Made by a program: the position numbers and the translations under genes
Part shown: positions 1 through 9,477 of the stretch, piece by piece
Layout: the number at the start of each line of letters is the position of its first letter
How positions within the stretch are numbered: the first letter of the stretch is position 1
NCBI RefSeq assembly: GCF_003053725.1
Contig: NZ_QAYC01000006.1
Coordinates: 124,001 to 188,000, forward strand
Direction: 5' to 3'
Source of the DNA: Rhodovulum kholense
GTDB lineage: Bacteria; Pseudomonadota; Alphaproteobacteria; Rhodobacterales; Rhodobacteraceae
Length of the DNA stretch: 64,000 nucleotides
The notes under the pieces: generated by a model
The model's database searches: none
Told to the model about the DNA's origin: nothing
The model's input: the letters and a program-made list of their open reading frames with translations, nothing else

Positions 1-231
1 CAGGCCGCCCGCGTCGTAGGATGCTTCGGCCAGCGGTTCGATCACCTTCGACGAGATGAAGAAGACGCCGTTCGAGGCAACGATGGCCGGGTTCAGCTGC
101 CTGGGCTCGCTGTCGGCGGCGACGATCAGCCGTCCGCCGCCCTGGGCCAGAGCGAGGCGGGGCAGGGCCGTGGATGCAAGCAGGGCGGCGGTGCCGGTCA
201 GGACGCCGCGTCGGGAAATCGTGGCAAGCAT
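1..231 (-). CDS. ABC transporter substrate-binding protein, family 5 (peptide/opine type), N-terminal part
   Basis: Only the first 77 codons lie in the window; the gene continues beyond base 1. The N-terminus carries a twin-arginine-like stretch (SRRGVLTG, residues 6-13), a hydrophobic segment and a cleavage-like LALAQ. The mature start (GRLIVAADSEPRQLNPAI) is typical of the periplasmic binding proteins of dipeptide/oligopeptide ABC importers (SBP_bac_5). An alternative in-frame ATG lies 9 nt upstream at 240. The 200 bases up to the next gene hold no other convincing gene. Substrate cannot be told from this fragment. Confidence 0.75.
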   Translation of the reverse strand, partial: MLATISRRGVLTGTAALLASTALPRLALAQGGGRLIVAADSEPRQLNPAIVASNGVFFISSKVIEPLAEASYDAGGL

Positions 232-441
232 TAGAAACATCCGTTCTTTTCGGAAGACGCAGAGGCGGTGCCGCCCAGCCGCAGGCTGTCACCGTCCGGG
301 GCAGGACGCAAGAGCGCTTGGGACGGCCCGGGGCTTGCCGTGTTCTCCGGGCCCGCGTCCGGCGCACGCGCCCAGAAAAGCGGCAGTTGGCGGGTACCCC
401 GCGGCCGCCGCGCGAAACGGCGACCCTGGGGCAGGTCGCGG

Positions 442-1569
442 TCAGTTCGGGGCCAGGTCGAGCGGGTTGCCATCCCGGACCTTGCTTTGGAAATCCATCA
501 GGAACCAGAAGGTCCTGTCGACCTGACGGCCGAAGCAGCGGCGCAGAAGCTGGGTATAGTGGCTGTCGCGATCCAGCTGTTCCGCGGTCAGGAACCGGCT
601 GAAATCGGCGATCAGCGCGGCCGAGCGCGGGGGCCCGAGCACGGCATAGGGTTCGATCGAGATCGCCGCCGGGATCAGTTGCAGCGTGTCGCGGAAGGCC
701 GAGATCGACCAGGCACCCTCTTGCCCGTCCTGGCGTTCGAGCGCGGTGTAGCGGGCGGCAAGGTCGTCGGGCAGGCGGATCGACCCGGCAAGGTGGTCGA
801 GGTTCTGCCAGTACCAGGTCAGGATGTGATGATCGTCGATCAGCACGTCGATGCCGCCTGCGCCGGTCTCTTTCAGGGCCAGGATGGCGTCGGCCGTGCT
901 GCGGAATTCGCGCGCACGATCCAGCGAGTCCTCGCGACAGCTGGGGTTGCGCCCGGTGAAGACCTCCCATGTTTCCAGTCGGCGCGGCCGCGAGACCCGG
1001 TCCTGCATGCCCGGCGCCGAGGTCGTGCCGGTGACCACGCCGACCCGGCAGGACTGCTGCTGTCCTTCGCTGAAGCGTGCGTTGACCAGCGCCGAGGTGC
1101 TGGTCAGGAAGGTATAGGGCGAATGCGGCACCGAGGCGCCAAGCGTGACCGTCGCCGTGGTCGCCCCGCAAAGGATGTCGAAGGGCGGATCGTCCGCGGC
1201 GAGCCCGGCATAGCGGTCGCCGACCGGAACCGGGACGACGGTCACCTCGGGCGTTCCCGAAGGGCATCCTGAGCGCAGTTGCGAGAGGTAGGCCCGGCAC
1301 AGCGCGACCGTGTAGCCGGCATACCCTTCGAGAAGCCCGCCATCGGAGTGACCGCAGTCCAGGCGCGGATCGTCGGGCACCATGTCGCGCGCGATTCGAT
1401 ACGAAAAGGGCGGGGCGTCCTTGCGCAGTCCGACCCGGATCGTGCCCGAACAGAGCGCACCGGCCGGCTGGGCATTTGCTGCCGCGCCGAGCGACGCGAA
1501 AAGAAAAACGCTTGAAAAGCAGAACAGTGCAGAAAGAAGTTCACAAGGTGCTTTGCGAGATCGAGGCAT
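442..1569 (-). CDS. periplasmic substrate-binding-domain protein (SBP_bac_3-like)
   Basis: The 375-residue protein starts at an ATG preceded by AAGGGAGG. Residues 1-34 form a Sec signal peptide ending near ANAQ. The mature N-terminus (CSGTIRVGLRKDAPPFSYR) and the later LLEGYAGYTVALC segment follow the pattern of family-3 solute-binding proteins (amino-acid type, also used as sensor domains). The protein is cysteine-rich for a periplasmic binding protein, so disulphides are likely. No ABC permease or ATPase is adjacent. The nearest partner is the divergently transcribed membrane protein at 1666, so a sensing rather than an import role is possible. The reading frame stays open far upstream into the neighbouring gene, but the ribosome-binding site and signal peptide fix this start. 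Confidence 0.7.
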   Translation of the reverse strand: MPRSRKAPCELLSALFCFSSVFLFASLGAAANAQPAGALCSGTIRVGLRKDAPPFSYRIARDMVPDDPRLDCGHSDGGLLEGYAGYTVALCRAYLSQLRSGCPSGTPEVTVVPVPVGDRYAGLAADDPPFDILCGATTATVTLGASVPHSPYTFLTSTSALVNARFSEGQQQSCRVGVVTGTTSAPGMQDRVSRPRRLETWEVFTGRNPSCREDSLDRAREFRSTADAILALKETGAGGIDVLIDDHHILTWYWQNLDHLAGSIRLPDDLAARYTALERQDGQEGAWSISAFRDTLQLIPAAISIEPYAVLGPPRSAALIADFSRFLTAEQLDRDSHYTQLLRRCFGRQVDRTFWFLMDFQSKVRDGNPLDLAPN

Positions 1570-1665
1570 GGGGCTGCCTCCCTTGGCAATTGGACATTCT
1601 GAAAGATCTGGAATCATGATAAACAAAGCTGCGGGGACCGGACAAAAGATATTTGAGGTCATCCT

Positions 1666-3768
1666 ATGTTTGTCTGGATTTTCTGGATTATCGCCGTTTC
1701 GGCCGCGGTCATTGTTGTCGGCCATTCCAGCGAGTTGACGCTTATCGAAAGCGAATTGCGGGCGGTATCGGTCAATATCCTCAGAAGCGCGGGCGCCGGT
1801 CTGCCGGAAGACGGACTGGCGGCGGATACGGTCGTCCTGTGGTCGGCCTGCCTCGTCGTTTGGGGGGCTTTCGCCTTCCGGTTCAACGGCTGGCCATCCC
1901 GGGCGCGCGGACCGGTCGGATTTCCCGAACACGGCCCGCGCTATTTCACCACCCGGTTCCGGTTTCGCGCCTGGGCCGTGCTTTATGGTCTGGTGATCAC
2001 GGGCCTCTTTCTTGTTCTCGTGTTCTTTCCGACGGTGGCAGACCAGGCGATGACGCTGGTCTTTCCGCTGATGCCCGACAACGAATTCCTCAGCGAAGTC
2101 GACAAGGTCCTGCTGTCGGTCTCGCCGGGGGGCGACACGCGCTGGTCGGTTGCTGCCGCGGTCGGCATCGTCGTCGCGTTCTATTCTTCGGACTGGGAGC
2201 GCCGCCTGCGGGGGCTTTTCCAGAACAACGCACTCATTCCGCGTCAGGCCGAGCAGCTGTTCGAGGAACTCAGCCGACCCGATACCGCCGAGCCGATTTC
2301 GGGCCGCTTCGCGGACGAATTCCTGATGCAGTTCCGCCAGCGCGAGGACCTGCCCGCCTATGACGAGATCGACCTCAACCCCACCGCCCGCGATCTGGCG
2401 CAGAAGCGGCTGGAGCGGCTGGCCCGGATCGAGTTCATCCTGTGGCGCATGACCCGGGGCGAACTGCCCGAAGAGGTCGCCGCGCGTTTGGCAGAACATG
2501 ATCGTCTGCGCGGCCAGCTGGTCGACAAGGTCGAGCGCATCCGGGCCGAAGTGGCTGCCATCGACACCCAGGTGGTTCGTGTCGCCAATCTGCTGCTGAA
2601 GCATGTGGCCGGTGAGCATCTTCCGGCCTTTCGGGAGCGGCTTGGTCATGCCGCGGGGCTGAAAGAGATCGGCGCTACCCTTACGTCGATACCGGTGTCC
2701 CGGCTCGACGACGTGATCCCGGTGCTGAAAGCCGAGTTCAACCGCATCGTCGAGACCGAGCCGTCCAGCGCAGGGGCGGGCTTCGCCCCGCCCGCCGGTG
2801 CCGACGACGACGTGCAGAAGACCATCGAGGACCTGCACCGCCAGATCGCCAGCCTGCGCGGCCTCGTGCCGCTCTGCGCCAAGAGCATGGAGGTGCAAAG
2901 CGAGCGGCTGCGCGATCTCAGCGAAAAGCTGGAGGACCTCTGGGACGAGACGCTGCGCTTTGCGATCTGCATCGGGCTTGCGGCGCCCTATTCGAGCTGC
3001 AAGCGCTTTTTCGGTCTGCTGGGGCTGCGACCCCGGATCGGCGTCGATTTCAACCTCTGGCTCGGGCTGGCCTTCCCCATGGTGCTGCTTTTCGTGCTGG
3101 CGGTGCTGTATCTCAGCGGAAAGCTGCCCTTTGCCGGAGGGCCGTTCGCGACGTGGAAAGGGATCTCGGATCCCGAACGGCCCGTCTGGCTGATCCTGGG
3201 GCTGTTCTTCATCTGCTGGCCGCTCTTGCAGGGGTGCTATGTCGGCAGCGCACTGGCCCATGGCCGACAGGCCGAAAGCGGTGCCGAGCATCACGACCGG
3301 ATGCGGCCGCAGGACTATCTGCTGTCCTTCCTGATGATCTGGTCGGTACTGGTGCTGGGCGTTTCGCTTCTGATCGCGATCTGCGGCTTTTCCGGCCGTT
3401 TTCCCTTCATCTATGTGCAGGCGCTGGCCTATGCGCCAGTGTCGGCTCTTTGGGGAGTGCTGGTCAGCGCTGCGGCACTGAGGGCGCTCGACCCCAGGGC
3501 GCGGGGTGGGGTCATCCGGGGCCGGGAGGTCGGGGGCCTGTTGCTGCTGGTCGCGGTCGGGGTCAAGCTGGCCGAGGCCTGGATTGCATCGGAACTGAGC
3601 GAGGCGCAGGGAGGAGCGGAGGTGCCGGGCGGGGTCCTCATGGGGTTGGCGCTGGGCCTGTCGGCGGTGTTGTCGGGCGCGATCTGGGTCGGGACCTCGA
3701 AAGGGGTCAATGGTCTGCTCGAGCGTTGGCAGCCGCCGCGCCTGACCGGAACCCGGGCGGCCGGATAG
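1666..3768 (+). CDS. polytopic membrane protein with large cytoplasmic coiled-coil domain, function unknown
   Basis: I do not recognise this 700-residue protein. By hydropathy it has four N-terminal membrane segments (about residues 1-19, 56-74, 103-123, 160-175), then a soluble part of about 260 residues rich in charged helices (coiled-coil-like at about 240-305 and 382-430), then about six membrane segments (463-484, 507-527, 552-574, 580-607, 622-641, 656-676). The soluble domain should be cytoplasmic by the positive-inside rule. The start ATG follows GAGG at suitable spacing. The gene is divergent from the binding-protein gene at 442-1569 with about 96 bases between them, so the two may share regulation. 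A mechanosensing, transport or signalling role would be speculation. Confidence 0.75.
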   Translation: MFVWIFWIIAVSAAVIVVGHSSELTLIESELRAVSVNILRSAGAGLPEDGLAADTVVLWSACLVVWGAFAFRFNGWPSRARGPVGFPEHGPRYFTTRFRFRAWAVLYGLVITGLFLVLVFFPTVADQAMTLVFPLMPDNEFLSEVDKVLLSVSPGGDTRWSVAAAVGIVVAFYSSDWERRLRGLFQNNALIPRQAEQLFEELSRPDTAEPISGRFADEFLMQFRQREDLPAYDEIDLNPTARDLAQKRLERLARIEFILWRMTRGELPEEVAARLAEHDRLRGQLVDKVERIRAEVAAIDTQVVRVANLLLKHVAGEHLPAFRERLGHAAGLKEIGATLTSIPVSRLDDVIPVLKAEFNRIVETEPSSAGAGFAPPAGADDDVQKTIEDLHRQIASLRGLVPLCAKSMEVQSERLRDLSEKLEDLWDETLRFAICIGLAAPYSSCKRFFGLLGLRPRIGVDFNLWLGLAFPMVLLFVLAVLYLSGKLPFAGGPFATWKGISDPERPVWLILGLFFICWPLLQGCYVGSALAHGRQAESGAEHHDRMRPQDYLLSFLMIWSVLVLGVSLLIAICGFSGRFPFIYVQALAYAPVSALWGVLVSAAALRALDPRARGGVIRGREVGGLLLLVAVGVKLAEAWIASELSEAQGGAEVPGGVLMGLALGLSAVLSGAIWVGTSKGVNGLLERWQPPRLTGTRAAG

Positions 3769-3920
3769 AGGCCGTGCGCCTGCGCCGGGCCGACCAGAGC
3801 CGCGAGTGCTCGCGCCCGCAGCCTTTCTGCGATGCCGTGCGGTGGGCCGGTTCTTTCGCGTCTTGATTGTGTCACCCGGGCTTGCGACCCTTCCGGCAGT
3901 CCCATGCCAAGGAGTCGCCC

Positions 3921-5618
3921 ATGGCCCAGCCGCTTTCCGATCTGATCGCCCAGGGGCGCGGGCTTGTTCCGGCCGATCTGGTGCTGAGAGGCGGGCAGGT
4001 GCTCGATCTGGTGACCGGCGAGATGGTGCCGGGCGATGTCGCGATCTGCGGCGACACCATCGTCGGCATCGGCAGCGCCTATGAGGGGCGCGAGGTGCTC
4101 GACGTTTCGGGGCTGACGCTGGTGCCGGGGTTCATCGACACCCATCTGCATATCGAAAGCTCGCTGGTGACGCCGCTGGAATTCGACCGCTGCGTCTGCC
4201 CGCGCGGCGTGACCACGGCAATCTGCGACCCGCACGAGATCGCCAATGTGATCGGGGTCGAGGGCATCGACTATTTCCTTGAGGCCGCGACCCGCACGGT
4301 GATGGACATTCGCGTCAACCTGTCGTCCTGCGTGCCCTCGACCGAGATGGAGACCGCGGGCGCGCGGATCGAGGCCGAGGCGCTGGTCGCGCTAAAGGAT
4401 CACCCCCAGGTCATCGGTCTGGCCGAGATGATGAACTATCCGGGCGTTCTGATGCAGGACCCGGGCGTTCTGGCCAAGCTCGAGGCGTTTCGCGGCGGCC
4501 ATATCGACGGCCATGCGCCGCTTTTGTCCGGCAAGGATCTGAACGCCTATATCGCGGCGGGCATCCGCACCGAGCATGAGGCGACGAGTGCTGCAGAGGC
4601 ACGCGAAAAGCTGCAGAAGGGCATGCGGGTGCTGATCCGCGAGGGATCGGTCTCGAAGGACATGGTGGCGCTGTCGCCGCTGCTGAGCGAACGGACCTCG
4701 CCCTATATGTGTCTTTGCACCGACGACCGGAACCCTCTGGATATCGCCGAGCAGGGCCATCTCGATCACATGATCCGCTGGATGATCGGGCAGGGCATAC
4801 CGGTTCTGGCGGCCTACCGGGCGGCCTCGCTGTCGGCGGCCGAGGCGTTCGGGCTGAAGGATCGCGGCCAGATCGCGCCGGGCAAGCGGGCCGATATCGT
4901 GGCTCTGGAGGCTCTGGCGGAGTGCCGGGCGCGGCTGGTTCTGGCGGGTGGGCGGGTCGCCTCGGCCGAGGCTTTCGCCGCGCGCGAAGAGGTGGCGCCG
5001 GTCGGGCGCGGGTCGGTCAGGGCGCCGAAGGTGACGGCCGCCAGCTTCCGCGCCACCTCGAACGCGGCCGAGACCCATGTCATCGGCATCCTGCCGGGCA
5101 AGATCCTGACCGAGCATCTGATCGAGGAGGTGCCGCCCGAGGGCGGTGAAAAGCGCGCCGATCCGGGGCGCGATCTGGCCAAGGTGGCCGTGATCGAGCG
5201 GCATGGCAGGAACGGCAATATCGCGGTCGGCTTCGTGCGCGGCTTCGGTTTGCAGCGGGGGGCGATTGCCTCGACCGTCTGTCACGATCATCACAACATC
5301 GTCGCGGTGGGCGTATCCGAGGCCGACATGGCGCTGGCCGCGACCCGGCTGTCCGAGATCGAGGGAGGCTTTGTCGTGGCCGAGGGCGGGACGGTGCTGG
5401 CCGAGCTGGCGCTGCCGGTCGCGGGGCTGATGAGCCTTGAGCCCTTCGAGATCGTCGAGGCGCGGCTGAAGGACTTGCGCGCGGCGGCGAAGGGCCTTGG
5501 CGTGGTGCTGGACGAGCCGTTCCTACAGCTGGCCTTCATCGCGCTGCCGGTGATCCCGGCGCTGAAGATCACCGATCGCGGCCTCGTCGATGTCGAGGCC
5601 TTCGAGATCATCGGCTAG
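3921..5618 (+). CDS. ade: adenine deaminase
   Basis: This is a 565-residue amidohydrolase of the adenine deaminase type, which converts adenine to hypoxanthine and ammonia in purine salvage. Metal-site motifs are visible: HLHIESS (75-81), DPHEIANV (103-110), DGHAP (196-200) and TDDR (267-270). The C-terminal half carries the family's HNIVAVG-type segment after a DHH (residues about 455-465). Length fits the family (550-600). The chosen ATG follows AAGGAG with a 6-nt spacer; in-frame upstream codons lack a ribosome-binding site. The gene is monocistronic and converges on eda with 19 bases between stops. Confidence 0.93.
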   Translation: MAQPLSDLIAQGRGLVPADLVLRGGQVLDLVTGEMVPGDVAICGDTIVGIGSAYEGREVLDVSGLTLVPGFIDTHLHIESSLVTPLEFDRCVCPRGVTTAICDPHEIANVIGVEGIDYFLEAATRTVMDIRVNLSSCVPSTEMETAGARIEAEALVALKDHPQVIGLAEMMNYPGVLMQDPGVLAKLEAFRGGHIDGHAPLLSGKDLNAYIAAGIRTEHEATSAAEAREKLQKGMRVLIREGSVSKDMVALSPLLSERTSPYMCLCTDDRNPLDIAEQGHLDHMIRWMIGQGIPVLAAYRAASLSAAEAFGLKDRGQIAPGKRADIVALEALAECRARLVLAGGRVASAEAFAAREEVAPVGRGSVRAPKVTAASFRATSNAAETHVIGILPGKILTEHLIEEVPPEGGEKRADPGRDLAKVAVIERHGRNGNIAVGFVRGFGLQRGAIASTVCHDHHNIVAVGVSEADMALAATRLSEIEGGFVVAEGGTVLAELALPVAGLMSLEPFEIVEARLKDLRAAAKGLGVVLDEPFLQLAFIALPVIPALKITDRGLVDVEAFEIIG

Positions 5619-5637
5619 CGGCGCCCCCCGCGGGCGC

Positions 5638-6279
5638 TCAGCGCGGCAGGGCGGCGGCCTCGCGGGCCAGCGCCACGATGGCGTCCCAGTCGCCCGCCGC
5701 GACCTTGTCCTTCGGCGCGACCCAGGAGCCGCCGACGCACAGCACGTTCGGCAGGCCCAGATAGCTGGCGGCATTGGCGAGGCTGACCCCGCCCGTCGGG
5801 CAGAACCGGATCTGCGGCAGCGGGCTGGCCAGCGCTTTCAGGGCCGCCGCGCCGCCGGCGGTTTCGGCCGGGAAAAACTTCTGGACGCTGTAGCCCTTTT
5901 CAAGAAGCGCCATCGCCTCGGAGGCGGTCGCGGCACCCGGCAGAAGCGGCAGGTCGCCCGCCCGCGCCGCATCGAGAAGCGCAGGGGTGGAGCCGGGCGA
6001 GACCCCGAACCGGGCGCCCGCGGCCGTGGCGGCCTCGACATCCGCCGGGGTTAGCAGCGTGCCCGCGCCGACCACGCCGCCCTCGACGCCCGCCATCTCG
6101 CGGATCGCGTCGAGCGCGGCCGGGGTGCGCAACGTAACCTCGAGCACCGGCAGGCCGCCTGCGACCAGCGCCTCGGCCAGCGGACGGGCAAGGGCGGCAT
6201 CCTCGATCACCAGCACCGGGATGACGGGGGCCTTGCGGCAGAGCGCCTCGGTGATCTCGCTGGCGGCATGGGGGGTCAT
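5638..6279 (-). CDS. eda: 2-dehydro-3-deoxy-phosphogluconate aldolase (KDPG/KHG aldolase)
   Basis: This 213-residue class I aldolase splits 2-keto-3-deoxy-6-phosphogluconate into pyruvate and glyceraldehyde 3-phosphate, the last step of the Entner-Doudoroff pathway. The Schiff-base lysine is K134 in VQKFFPAE. The catalytic glutamate and phosphate-binding arginine lie in LEVTLRTP (E47, R51). The GAGT and GVSPG strands of the TIM barrel and the CPTGGV phosphate loop are present. The ATG follows GAAAGGA. It lies 63 bases downstream of edd on the same strand and is most likely cotranscribed with it. Confidence 0.95.
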   Translation of the reverse strand: MTPHAASEITEALCRKAPVIPVLVIEDAALARPLAEALVAGGLPVLEVTLRTPAALDAIREMAGVEGGVVGAGTLLTPADVEAATAAGARFGVSPGSTPALLDAARAGDLPLLPGAATASEAMALLEKGYSVQKFFPAETAGGAAALKALASPLPQIRFCPTGGVSLANAASYLGLPNVLCVGGSWVAPKDKVAAGDWDAIVALAREAAALPR

Positions 6280-6342
6280 TCTGGCGGTCCTTTCGCGCGG
6301 AATTCTGACGGTTCGGTGGGTATTTAGGCCAAGAAGAAGCGG

Positions 6343-8148
6343 CTAGACAACGATCCCCGCGCCTTCGGTCGCGGATTTCGCATGCGCCCGGAAGGCCGCA
6401 AAGAGTTCGCGCCCCAATCCGGTCTCGTTGGCCGAGAGGTCGGGGGTGACGGGGGTGCGGTCGAGCGCGCCTTCGGTCAGCACGTCGAGCCGACCGGCGG
6501 GCGCGTCGAGCCGGATCAGGTCGCCGTCCCGGAGCCGCGCGAGCGGGCCGCCATCGACCGCTTCGGGGGTGACATGGATCGCGGCCGGGACCTTGCCCGA
6601 GGCGCCCGACATCCGCCCGTCAGTGACGAGGGCGACTTTGAGACCCCTGTCTTGGAGGACCGACAGGGTGGGGGTCAGGGCATGAAGCTCCGGCATCCCG
6701 TTGGCGCGCGGGCCCTGGAAGCGGACGACGACGATGGTGTCGGAGGTGAATTCGCCCCGCTTGAAGGCTGCCTTGACCTCCTCCTGGTCGTGAAAGATGC
6801 GCGCGGGCGCCTCGATCGCGTGGCGTTCCGGGGAGACGGCCGAGACCTTGATGATGCCGCGACCCAGGTTGCCGCTGAGCGCGCGGAGGCCGCCTGTCGC
6901 CTGGAACGGGTCGGCGGCGGGGCGCAGGATCTTGTCGTTGAGGCTTTCGCCCGCGCCTTCGGTCCATGTGAGGGTCCCATCGACGAGCTTTGGCTCGCGG
7001 GTGTAACGCGCGAGCCCCTCGCCCGCGACGGTCAGCGTGTCGGGGTGCAGGAGACCGGCCGCCAGCAGCTCGCCAATCATGTAGCCGAGGCCCCCCGCCG
7101 CGTGGAAATGGTTCACGTCGGCCAACCCGTTCGGATAGACCCGGGCCATCAGCGGCGTGACTTCGGACAGCCTTGCGAAATCCTCGATGTCGAGCAGGAT
7201 GCCCGCCGCGCGGGCCATGGCGGGCAGGTGCAGCACGAGGTTCGTGGACCCGCCCGTCGCCATCAGCCCGACGATGCCATTGGCGAAGGCGCGTTCGTCC
7301 AGCACCCGGCCCGCGGGCGTGTACTGGTTGCCCTGGGCGGTGATCTCGATCGCCCGTTGCGCGCCCGCGACCGTCAGCGCGTCGCGCAGGGCGGTGTTCG
7401 GGGTGACGAAGCTGGCGCCGGGCAGGTGCAGCCCCATCAGCTCCATCAGCATCTGGTTGGAATTGGCGGTGCCGTAGAAGGTGCAGGTGCCCGGGCCGTG
7501 ATAGCTTTCCATCTCGGCCTGCATCAGCGCGTCGCGGCCGATTTCTCCGGTGGCGTATTTCTGGCGGACCTTGGATTTCTCGTCATTGGGCAGGCCAGAG
7601 GTCATCGGGCCCGCGGGCAGGAAGACGGCCGGGATATGCCCGAAGCTCGCCGCGGCGATCACGAGGCCCGGCACGATCTTGTCGCAGACGCCGAGGAAGA
7701 CGGCCGCGTCGAAGCAGTTGTGGCTGAGCGCGACCCCCGCCGAGAGCGCGATCACGTCGCGCGAGAACAGCGACAGCTCCATCCCGGTCTGGCCCTGGGT
7801 GACCCCGTCGCACATGGCGGGCACGCCGCCCGCGACCTGGGCGGTGGCTCCGGCTTTCTGTGCGGCGTCGCGGATCAGGGAGGGGAACCGCTCGAAAGGC
7901 TGATGCGCCGAGAGCATGTCGTTATAGGCCGTGACGATCCCGAGATTGGGGGCGCGGCCTTCGGCGAGGAGGTCCTTGGCCGCGCCCGAGGCGGCATAGG
8001 CATGGGCCTGGTTGCCGCAGGTCAGATGGGCGCGGGCGGGACCCTGATCGGCCGCGCGGGCGATCCGGTCGAGATAGGCGGCGCGGCTGTCGGCCGAGCG
8101 GCGGACGATGGCCCGGGTGACCTCTTCGAGCACGGGGTGAAGCGGCAT
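6343..8148 (-). CDS. edd: 6-phosphogluconate dehydratase
   Basis: This 601-residue enzyme dehydrates 6-phosphogluconate to KDPG, the first committed Entner-Doudoroff step. It belongs to the IlvD/Edd iron-sulphur dehydratases. Cysteines expected to bind the [4Fe-4S] cluster are C155 (GVCDK) and C222 ([12 protein letters not shown]); the [11 protein letters not shown] and [18 protein letters not shown] signatures are intact. The start follows AGAGGAGA. edd and eda form an operon, the usual route for sugar catabolism in Rhodobacterales, which often lack functional glycolytic phosphofructokinase. A perfect LacI-type palindrome lies about 40 bases upstream of the start. Confidence 0.96.
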   Translation of the reverse strand: MPLHPVLEEVTRAIVRRSADSRAAYLDRIARAADQGPARAHLTCGNQAHAYAASGAAKDLLAEGRAPNLGIVTAYNDMLSAHQPFERFPSLIRDAAQKAGATAQVAGGVPAMCDGVTQGQTGMELSLFSRDVIALSAGVALSHNCFDAAVFLGVCDKIVPGLVIAAASFGHIPAVFLPAGPMTSGLPNDEKSKVRQKYATGEIGRDALMQAEMESYHGPGTCTFYGTANSNQMLMELMGLHLPGASFVTPNTALRDALTVAGAQRAIEITAQGNQYTPAGRVLDERAFANGIVGLMATGGSTNLVLHLPAMARAAGILLDIEDFARLSEVTPLMARVYPNGLADVNHFHAAGGLGYMIGELLAAGLLHPDTLTVAGEGLARYTREPKLVDGTLTWTEGAGESLNDKILRPAADPFQATGGLRALSGNLGRGIIKVSAVSPERHAIEAPARIFHDQEEVKAAFKRGEFTSDTIVVVRFQGPRANGMPELHALTPTLSVLQDRGLKVALVTDGRMSGASGKVPAAIHVTPEAVDGGPLARLRDGDLIRLDAPAGRLDVLTEGALDRTPVTPDLSANETGLGRELFAAFRAHAKSATEGAGIVV

Positions 8149-8188
8149 GGCGGTCTCCTCTCGCGGGTGGATAAGGTCCGATATAGAA

Positions 8189-8202
8189 CGTTAGCGCTAA
8201 CG
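8189..8202. promoter_or_regulatory. LacI-family-type operator upstream of edd
   Basis: The sequence CGTTAGCGCTAACG is a perfect 14-base palindrome with the central CG and TTAGCGCTAA core typical of LacI/GalR-family operators. Read toward edd, it overlaps the expected -35 zone of a promoter whose -10 could be TATATC, about 8-16 bases further on, so repression of edd-eda by a sugar-acid-responsive regulator is plausible. No LacI-family gene is present in the window, and the divergent methyltransferase starts 67 bases away on the other side. Confidence 0.6.
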
Positions 8203-8268
8203 GGGAAAGGGCGGGCGGGCCGCGCGATTCCCCTTCCCGCCGCCACCGTCAGGCCGTAGGAGAGGCCC

Positions 8269-9477
8269 ATGAGCACCGAACCGAGCACCGATTATCCCAC
8301 GATCCGCCTGCTGCCCAAGGCAGAGGCGCGCGCCATCCGCCACGGCTTTCCCTGGGTCTATTGCGACGAGCTGGTCATGGACCGGCGCACCAAGGCGCTG
8401 GCGCCCGGAACGCTGGCGGTTCTGGAAGATGCCGAGCGGCGGCCGCTGGGGCTGGCGGCGGTCAATCCGCTGTCGCGGATCGTGGCGCGGGTGATCGACC
8501 GCGACCCCGAGGCGGTGGTGGATCAGGCCTGGTTCGCGGCCCGGATCGGGGCGGCACTGGCGCTGCGAGAACGGCTTTACGATGCGCCCTTCTACCGGCT
8601 GGCCCATGCCGAGGCCGACGGGCTGCCCGGGGTCGTCATCGACCGTTTCGGCGCGGCTGCGGTGGTGCAGCCGAATGCCGCCTGGGCCGAGAGTCGGCTG
8701 GAGGCGCTGGTGGCTGCGCTGGTTGAGGTCACGGGCGTCGAGACCGTGGTCAAGAACGGCTCGGGCCGGGTGCGGGGGCTGGAAGGGCTGCCCGAAGAGA
8801 CGCTGATGCTGCAAGGTGCGCTGGAGGGGCCGGTGCCGGTTCCGATGAACGGTGCGACCTACATGGCCGATCTGACCGGCGGACAGAAGACGGGGCTGTT
8901 CTACGACCAGCGGCCGAACCATGCCTTCGCGGCGGGGCTGGCGAAGGGCGGCCGGGTGCTGGACGTCTTTTCGCATGTGGGGGGCTTTGCCCTCGCGGCG
9001 CTGGCGGCCGGTGCCGAAAGCGCGCTTGCGGTCGACGGGTCCGAGCCCGCGCTGGCGCTGGCCGAGGCCGGGGCCGAGGCCTCGGGGCTGGCCGGGCGGT
9101 TTGCGACCCGGAAGGGCGATGCCTTCGACACGCTGGCGGCGCTGGGCGCCGAGGGCGCGCAGTTCGAACTGGTGGTCTGCGATCCGCCCGCCTTTGCGCC
9201 GTCGAAATCGGCGCTCGATGCCGGGCTTCGGGCCTATGAGCGGGTGGCGCGGCTGGCGGCGGGGCTGGTGGCGCCGGGCGGGTATCTGGTCCTGTGTTCC
9301 TGTTCGCATGCCGCCGATCTGGCGAAATTCCGGGCTGCCAGCGCGCGCGGCATCGGCAAGGCCGGGCGACGCGGGCAGATCCTTTACACGGGCTTCGCCG
9401 GGCCCGACCATCCTGTGCTGCCGCATCTTGCCGAGTCGGGCTATCTGAAGGCGCTGGCCTTCCGCCTGACCGAATGA
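8269..9477 (+). CDS. class I SAM-dependent rRNA methyltransferase, RlmI-like (PUA plus Rossmann fold)
   Basis: The 402-residue protein has an N-terminal PUA-like domain (about 1-90), then the TGGQKTGLFYDQR segment and a SAM-binding DVFSHVGGFAL motif, then CDPPAF and a CSCS motif. This is the RlmI/YccW architecture, whose members make 5-methylcytosine in 23S rRNA. It resembles the group annotated in Rhodobacter as RSP_2647-family RNA methyltransferase (recalled, not searched). The ATG follows AGGAGA. It overlaps the downstream PIN gene by the ATGA junction, so the two are translationally coupled. Confidence 0.85.
   Translation: MSTEPSTDYPTIRLLPKAEARAIRHGFPWVYCDELVMDRRTKALAPGTLAVLEDAERRPLGLAAVNPLSRIVARVIDRDPEAVVDQAWFAARIGAALALRERLYDAPFYRLAHAEADGLPGVVIDRFGAAAVVQPNAAWAESRLEALVAALVEVTGVETVVKNGSGRVRGLEGLPEETLMLQGALEGPVPVPMNGATYMADLTGGQKTGLFYDQRPNHAFAAGLAKGGRVLDVFSHVGGFALAALAAGAESALAVDGSEPALALAEAGAEASGLAGRFATRKGDAFDTLAALGAEGAQFELVVCDPPAFAPSKSALDAGLRAYERVARLAAGLVAPGGYLVLCSCSHAADLAKFRAASARGIGKAGRRGQILYTGFAGPDHPVLPHLAESGYLKALAFRLTE

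Noticed and set aside
442-3294. 950-codon open frame on the minus strand
   Set aside because: Only the part up to 1569 has a start, ribosome-binding site and signal peptide. The rest lies antisense to the membrane-protein gene and is a high-G+C shadow.
6382-8259. 625-codon plus-strand frame opposite edd
   Set aside because: Antisense shadow of a well-conserved enzyme gene.
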